From Lewinellaceae bacterium (GTDB lineage Bacteria > Bacteroidota > Bacteroidia > Chitinophagales > Saprospiraceae): a stretch of DNA of 64,000 bases. The first letter of the stretch is position 1, and each line of letters begins with the position of its first letter. The notes below the pieces were generated by a model. It did not search any database. It was not told the DNA's origin and saw nothing but the letters and a program-made list of their open reading frames with translations. A program made the position numbers and the translations under genes. Where the stretch lies: positions 124,001 to 188,000 of the forward strand of contig JACJYO010000002.1 in assembly GCA_020636075.1 (NCBI GenBank). The letters are read 5' to 3'. This document shows, piece after piece, positions 60,979 to 64,000 of the stretch.

Positions 60979-62967
60979 CTAGCCGCCTTGCTGAAGGCGT
61001 TGGACAGTCTGCATATCTGCCTGCACCTGATCCATTTTTCCAAGTGATTGGTTGATCACAGCGCGCGTTTGGTAGGCCCGTGCATAGTTCGGATCGATAG
61101 CGATCGCCTGGTTTACATCCTCCAGCGCATTACCCGGCTGCCCGTTTTTCAAATTTGCATAAGCTCGGTTGTTGTACAACATGGCCATACCCGGGTTGAG
61201 CTGGATTGCCCGTGAATAATCGGATACGGCTGCCTCAAATTGCTGCAAACCCATCAAAATCAACGCCCGGTTGACCAGCGCTTCGAGATAGCTTGGATTT
61301 AATTCAACCGCGCGATTGTAATCTTGCAGTGCGCGGTCGGGCATCCCTGATTTTTCATAGGCAACAGCGCGAAAATAAAATGCTTCCGGAGCCTGGGACT
61401 CCAGTTCGATGCTTCGGTCCAGATCCGGAATGGCTTCCTGCGATCGGTTGAGCATTACCAGGCACTTGCCCCGGTTTAGAAATAATTTGGGCGAAACGAG
61501 TCCGGCCTGGATAGCATTGGTAAAGTCATCAAGCGCCTCCGGGATCTTTTTCAAATTGAAATAAGCTTGCCCGCGGCCATTATACGCTTCCACTGTATTC
61601 GGATCATATTTCAGCGCTTCGCTGTAGTGGTAGGCAGATTCCTCAAACTTTAAGGACAGTAGTTCGCTGTAGGCCAGGTTGCATTGACAAAGTGCCGCTT
61701 CCGGTGTTTTATCCACACAATTTGAAAACAGGGCTATGCCATCTTTCCAGGCTTTCGTTTGCTGAAAACTGAGGAAGCCAAACACTGCAACGATGCCTAC
61801 CAATACGCCATAGCGCTGCACCGGCTTCATTTTTTCTACCAGCAATGCAAGCAACAGGAATAACCCCAAACAAGAAATATACACGTACCGGTCGGAGCGC
61901 AATTCAAAACTTCCAACAGTTCGAAACGGCAACATTACGCTGAGCGGCAAGAGGTAAATTGCAAGTCCGAGCAAAAGGTCGGCGTTCGAGCGGCCTTTTT
62001 TCCAAATAATAAAAGCCAGCCCGGCTAATACCACCGGCGCAGCGTAATAGGTCCATGGCCAACTACCGCCTGTTTTTACAAAAGGATAAGCGATGGAAAA
62101 GCTAACAGGGACCAACAGTTTGACCGGGTAAAACAACACGGTCTGGCAAACCATCCAAAAGCGGTCAAGTGTCGAAAATACAGCCGAAGTCGCCTCAATA
62201 TCGTGCCCTTCCTGAGCACGGGTCATAAAGGTGTACACCCCAAATACCAGGCTGAAAGCGAAGAATGGGATCTTGTTGACCACAAATTTCCAGTCCCACT
62301 TTCTGGCCTGATAGGCATCAATGGCAAGGAGCACCAATGGCAGGGTAACTGCTGCCGATTTGGCTAGGCAAGCCAGCACGAATGCAGTAATGGACAGTCC
62401 ATAATAGAGTGGGGTAGTGCGCTGTTTCCACTGCACATAAGCAAGGGCGCCCAGCAGATAAAAAGTGGAAAAAAGTACCGTACTCAGTGCGGCTGCCCAG
62501 GAAACGGCCTCCACCTGAACCGGATGCACAGCAAACAAGGCTGCGGCAAAAAATGCCGGCCAGTGGCGCTGAATAATTTGTCGAAGCAGCAAATAAGCCA
62601 CACCTGCATTGATACTGTGAAAAATTAAGCCAAGCAAGTGATAGCCCCAGGCCTCCTTGCCGGAGATCATACTGCCGATCCAGTAACCGATCCAGGAGAT
62701 CGGGGCATACATCCCCAAATTCTGCCCGCTGAAAAATTTACCTAACGAGGGGTTCTGAAGGGCCTGGTTATACAGGATCGCCTTATCATCATCAAAAAAG
62801 ACAAAGCCGTTTTTTACCGAAAGTGCATACACGGCAGCGGCCAGTATCATTAAAAACAGGGCGAATAATGCCGGTTGTTGCGACGGTTGGGTTGTGTCCG
62901 CAACAGGCTGTTCTTTTGCCGGAGCTGGCGTTACTGGCTGCGCTTTATGCTTGTGTTTTTTCGCCAT
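60979..62967 (-). CDS. TMTC-like membrane protein with TPR domain
   Basis: From the ATG at 62967 the protein has 662 residues. After a basic, Lys/Ala/Pro-rich N-terminus (MAKKHKHKAQPV) come about ten membrane segments (about 35-410), with the first-loop motif FVFFDDDKAIL. Seven or so TPR units follow (about 430-655; TVEAYNGRGQAYFNLKKIPE). This two-part plan is that of TMTC/PMT-like O-mannosyltransferases, which use the acidic pair in the first loop. Transfer of sugar to exported proteins is inferred. Its ATG shares one base with the mtgA stop (TAATG). Confidence 0.78.
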   Translation of the reverse strand: MAKKHKHKAQPVTPAPAKEQPVADTTQPSQQPALFALFLMILAAAVYALSVKNGFVFFDDDKAILYNQALQNPSLGKFFSGQNLGMYAPISWIGYWIGSMISGKEAWGYHLLGLIFHSINAGVAYLLLRQIIQRHWPAFFAAALFAVHPVQVEAVSWAAALSTVLFSTFYLLGALAYVQWKQRTTPLYYGLSITAFVLACLAKSAAVTLPLVLLAIDAYQARKWDWKFVVNKIPFFAFSLVFGVYTFMTRAQEGHDIEATSAVFSTLDRFWMVCQTVLFYPVKLLVPVSFSIAYPFVKTGGSWPWTYYAAPVVLAGLAFIIWKKGRSNADLLLGLAIYLLPLSVMLPFRTVGSFELRSDRYVYISCLGLFLLLALLVEKMKPVQRYGVLVGIVAVFGFLSFQQTKAWKDGIALFSNCVDKTPEAALCQCNLAYSELLSLKFEESAYHYSEALKYDPNTVEAYNGRGQAYFNLKKIPEALDDFTNAIQAGLVSPKLFLNRGKCLVMLNRSQEAIPDLDRSIELESQAPEAFYFRAVAYEKSGMPDRALQDYNRAVELNPSYLEALVNRALILMGLQQFEAAVSDYSRAIQLNPGMAMLYNNRAYANLKNGQPGNALEDVNQAIAIDPNYARAYQTRAVINQSLGKMDQVQADMQTVQRLQQGG

Positions 62968-63767
62968 TACTTTCGTAGTTTTTCGGGTTTGCGGGGTGTA
63001 TTTGGCTCGTCGTAGTCGATTTTTCCGCCCCACATTCGCATCTGACTGAGGATCCAGGCTTGCCGTCTCCGCATCAGGGAAGAGGGGCGAGCAATATTTC
63101 GTTTTAAAGGACTGGGCAGCACAGTTGCCATCAGTGCCGCTTCGTGGCTGCTCAGGGATTTTGCATTTTTATGAAAAAAACGTTGAGCAGCAGCCTCGGC
63201 ACCATAGATGCCGTCGCCAAATTCAATGACATTCAGATAGACAGTCATGATCCGTTCCTTGCTCCAGATGAGTTCAATCAGAAAGGTGAAATACACCTCC
63301 AGGCCTTTCCGGACCCAGGAACGGGATGGCCAAAGAAAAACATTCTTGGCTGTTTGCTGACTGATCGTGCTGGCACCGCGTTTGCGTTTATGCGTTTTAT
63401 TGTGGGCGTACGCTTCCTCGATGGCTTCAAAATCGAAGCCAATGTGTTCCAGAAACTCCTGATCTTCAGCGCAAATCACAGCAAGCTGGAGTTTGGGAGA
63501 CAGGTTTTCAAAAGAAACCCAATCCTTTTCCAGGCGTACCGTACGGGCTGGATCGTTGGCTTGTTGAAGATTCCGAATGATCATCAGCGGCGTTACCGGT
63601 ACCGGCAAAAAGCTGTAAAGCACCGTCATGCCGATGGTCACTCCAAAAAACCATAATAGCAGGCGCAGCACTAAACGGCGGAAATATAAGCCCCACCGCA
63701 ATTTGCCTGTTTCCGTTTGTGGTATACCGCGATACCAGCGCCGAAGACCGTTTTTTATGAAATTCAC
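62967..63767 (-). CDS. mtgA: Monofunctional peptidoglycan glycosyltransferase
   Basis: Read from a GTG at 63767, the 266-residue protein has one membrane anchor (VLRLLLWFFGVTIGMTVLY). A GT51 domain follows with the catalytic Glu in VICAEDQEFLEH, then RGASTISQQTAKNVFLWP, RKGLEVYFTFLIELIWSK and ERIMTVYLNVIEFGDGIYG. It polymerises lipid II into glycan strands at the outer face of the inner membrane. No ATG precedes the domain. The TTG at 63791 is covered by a -7 box, which favours the GTG. It is coupled to the TMTC-like gene by TAATG. Confidence 0.9.
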   Translation of the reverse strand: MNFIKNGLRRWYRGIPQTETGKLRWGLYFRRLVLRLLLWFFGVTIGMTVLYSFLPVPVTPLMIIRNLQQANDPARTVRLEKDWVSFENLSPKLQLAVICAEDQEFLEHIGFDFEAIEEAYAHNKTHKRKRGASTISQQTAKNVFLWPSRSWVRKGLEVYFTFLIELIWSKERIMTVYLNVIEFGDGIYGAEAAAQRFFHKNAKSLSSHEAALMATVLPSPLKRNIARPSSLMRRRQAWILSQMRMWGGKIDYDEPNTPRKPEKLRK

Positions 63768-63788
63768 TGCATCAAAAATTTGGAGATG

Positions 63789-63796
63789 CAAAGGTA
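63789..63796 (-). promoter_or_regulatory. Bacteroidota -7 box (TACCTTTG) for mtgA
   Basis: The exact TAnnTTTG match on the minus strand lies about 22 bases before the GTG at 63767, in the short gap after the outer-membrane protein gene. The -33 element is not recognisable. Confidence 0.5.
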
Positions 63797-63836
63797 AGTT
63801 GGCCTACCCGCATTCCACGCTTGTGCTGCAAATTCC

Positions 63837-64000
63837 TTAGAAACCGCCATCCATACCTTCGCCACCCGCGTCGAATTTGGAGTTTTTCCGCTTGAACAAC
63901 GAAACATCAAACTTGCCAAAGCGCCACGAAAAGTTCAGGCGAACAAACTGGGCGTCGCGCCGGCGCCAGGAATCCTGAACGAAAAATTCCGATTCCGAAA
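63837..64000 (-). CDS. C-terminal end of an outer-membrane beta-barrel protein (partial)
   Basis: Only the last 53 residues are inside the window. They run from the right edge to a TAA at 63837-63839 and include FVRLNFSWRFGKFDVSLF, then a basic stretch and the Gly/Asp-rich tail GGEGMDGGF. Alternating aromatic strands followed by such a tail are typical of the last barrel strand in the outer-membrane beta-barrel (TonB-receptor-like) family of Bacteroidota. The frame is too short for the ORF caller. The start and exact family lie outside the window. Confidence 0.65.
   Translation of the reverse strand, partial: SESEFFVQDSWRRRDAQFVRLNFSWRFGKFDVSLFKRKNSKFDAGGEGMDGGF

Overview
The window looks like chromosomal DNA of an environmental Bacteroidota, most likely of the Saprospiria type. 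This is inferred from the gene families. There are four large secreted proteins, three of them with a visible gliding-motility/type IX secretion C-terminal domain. DUF4292, DUF5686, DUF1573, DUF4340 and DUF3667 families are present, along with a bacillithiol deacetylase and a bifunctional-nuclease/UVR protein. Bacteroidota-type -7 promoter boxes (TAnnTTTG) lie before many genes. No rRNA, tRNA, CRISPR array, phage or insertion sequence was recognised.

Positions 1-15.4 kb hold three giant surface-protein genes in tandem on the minus strand. The leftmost is cut by the window edge. The first two (at least 978 aa and 2190 aa) share one N-terminal layout followed by long arrays of ~78-residue Ig-like repeats, at least 8 and 20 copies. 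The third (1830 aa) shares parts of the same chassis but carries a P-domain-like N-terminus, PKD-like modules and a 266-residue internal duplication. A strong hairpin terminator closes the 6.6 kb gene.

Positions 15.4-27.2 kb hold a thioesterase, a DUF6580 membrane protein, an M1 peptidase, and an operon of TPR, DUF4292 and an EnvC-like degenerate LytM protein. Then come etfBA, a bifunctional nuclease, DUF1573, an HscA-type Hsp70 and a cytidylate-kinase-like protein. A near-perfect 25-bp-arm palindrome of the CCACGGAG type lies between the M1 and EnvC genes.

Positions 27.4-31.4 kb hold a three-gene plus-strand operon: DUF4340, a DprE1-like FAD oxidase and a multi-pass membrane protein resembling GT-C glycosyltransferases. 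It ends in a terminator. Positions 31.5-47.5 kb hold a lipoprotein with two Cys-rich modules, adenosine deaminase, DUF5686, tilS, an LTA-synthase-like phosphatase-superfamily protein, two esterases, a DAO-type oxidoreductase, tdk, purH, nth, bshB1 and DUF3667.

Positions 47.5-52.1 kb hold a minus-strand operon reading dut, sugar nucleotidyltransferase, TPR protein, THUMP RNA methyltransferase and a small secreted protein. It looks like the other half of the TPR-DUF4292-EnvC operon at 19-21 kb. Positions 52.2-64 kb hold a fourth adhesin-like protein and a housekeeping run (dusB, CCA-adding enzyme, plsC, cystathionine beta-synthase). These are followed by an amidohydrolase relative without its HxH metal motif, a TMTC-like membrane/TPR protein coupled to mtgA, and the last residues of an outer-membrane beta-barrel protein. 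Gene spacing is tight, with no gene-free stretch over 300 bases. Two stop/start junctions overlap as TAATG and one as ATGA.
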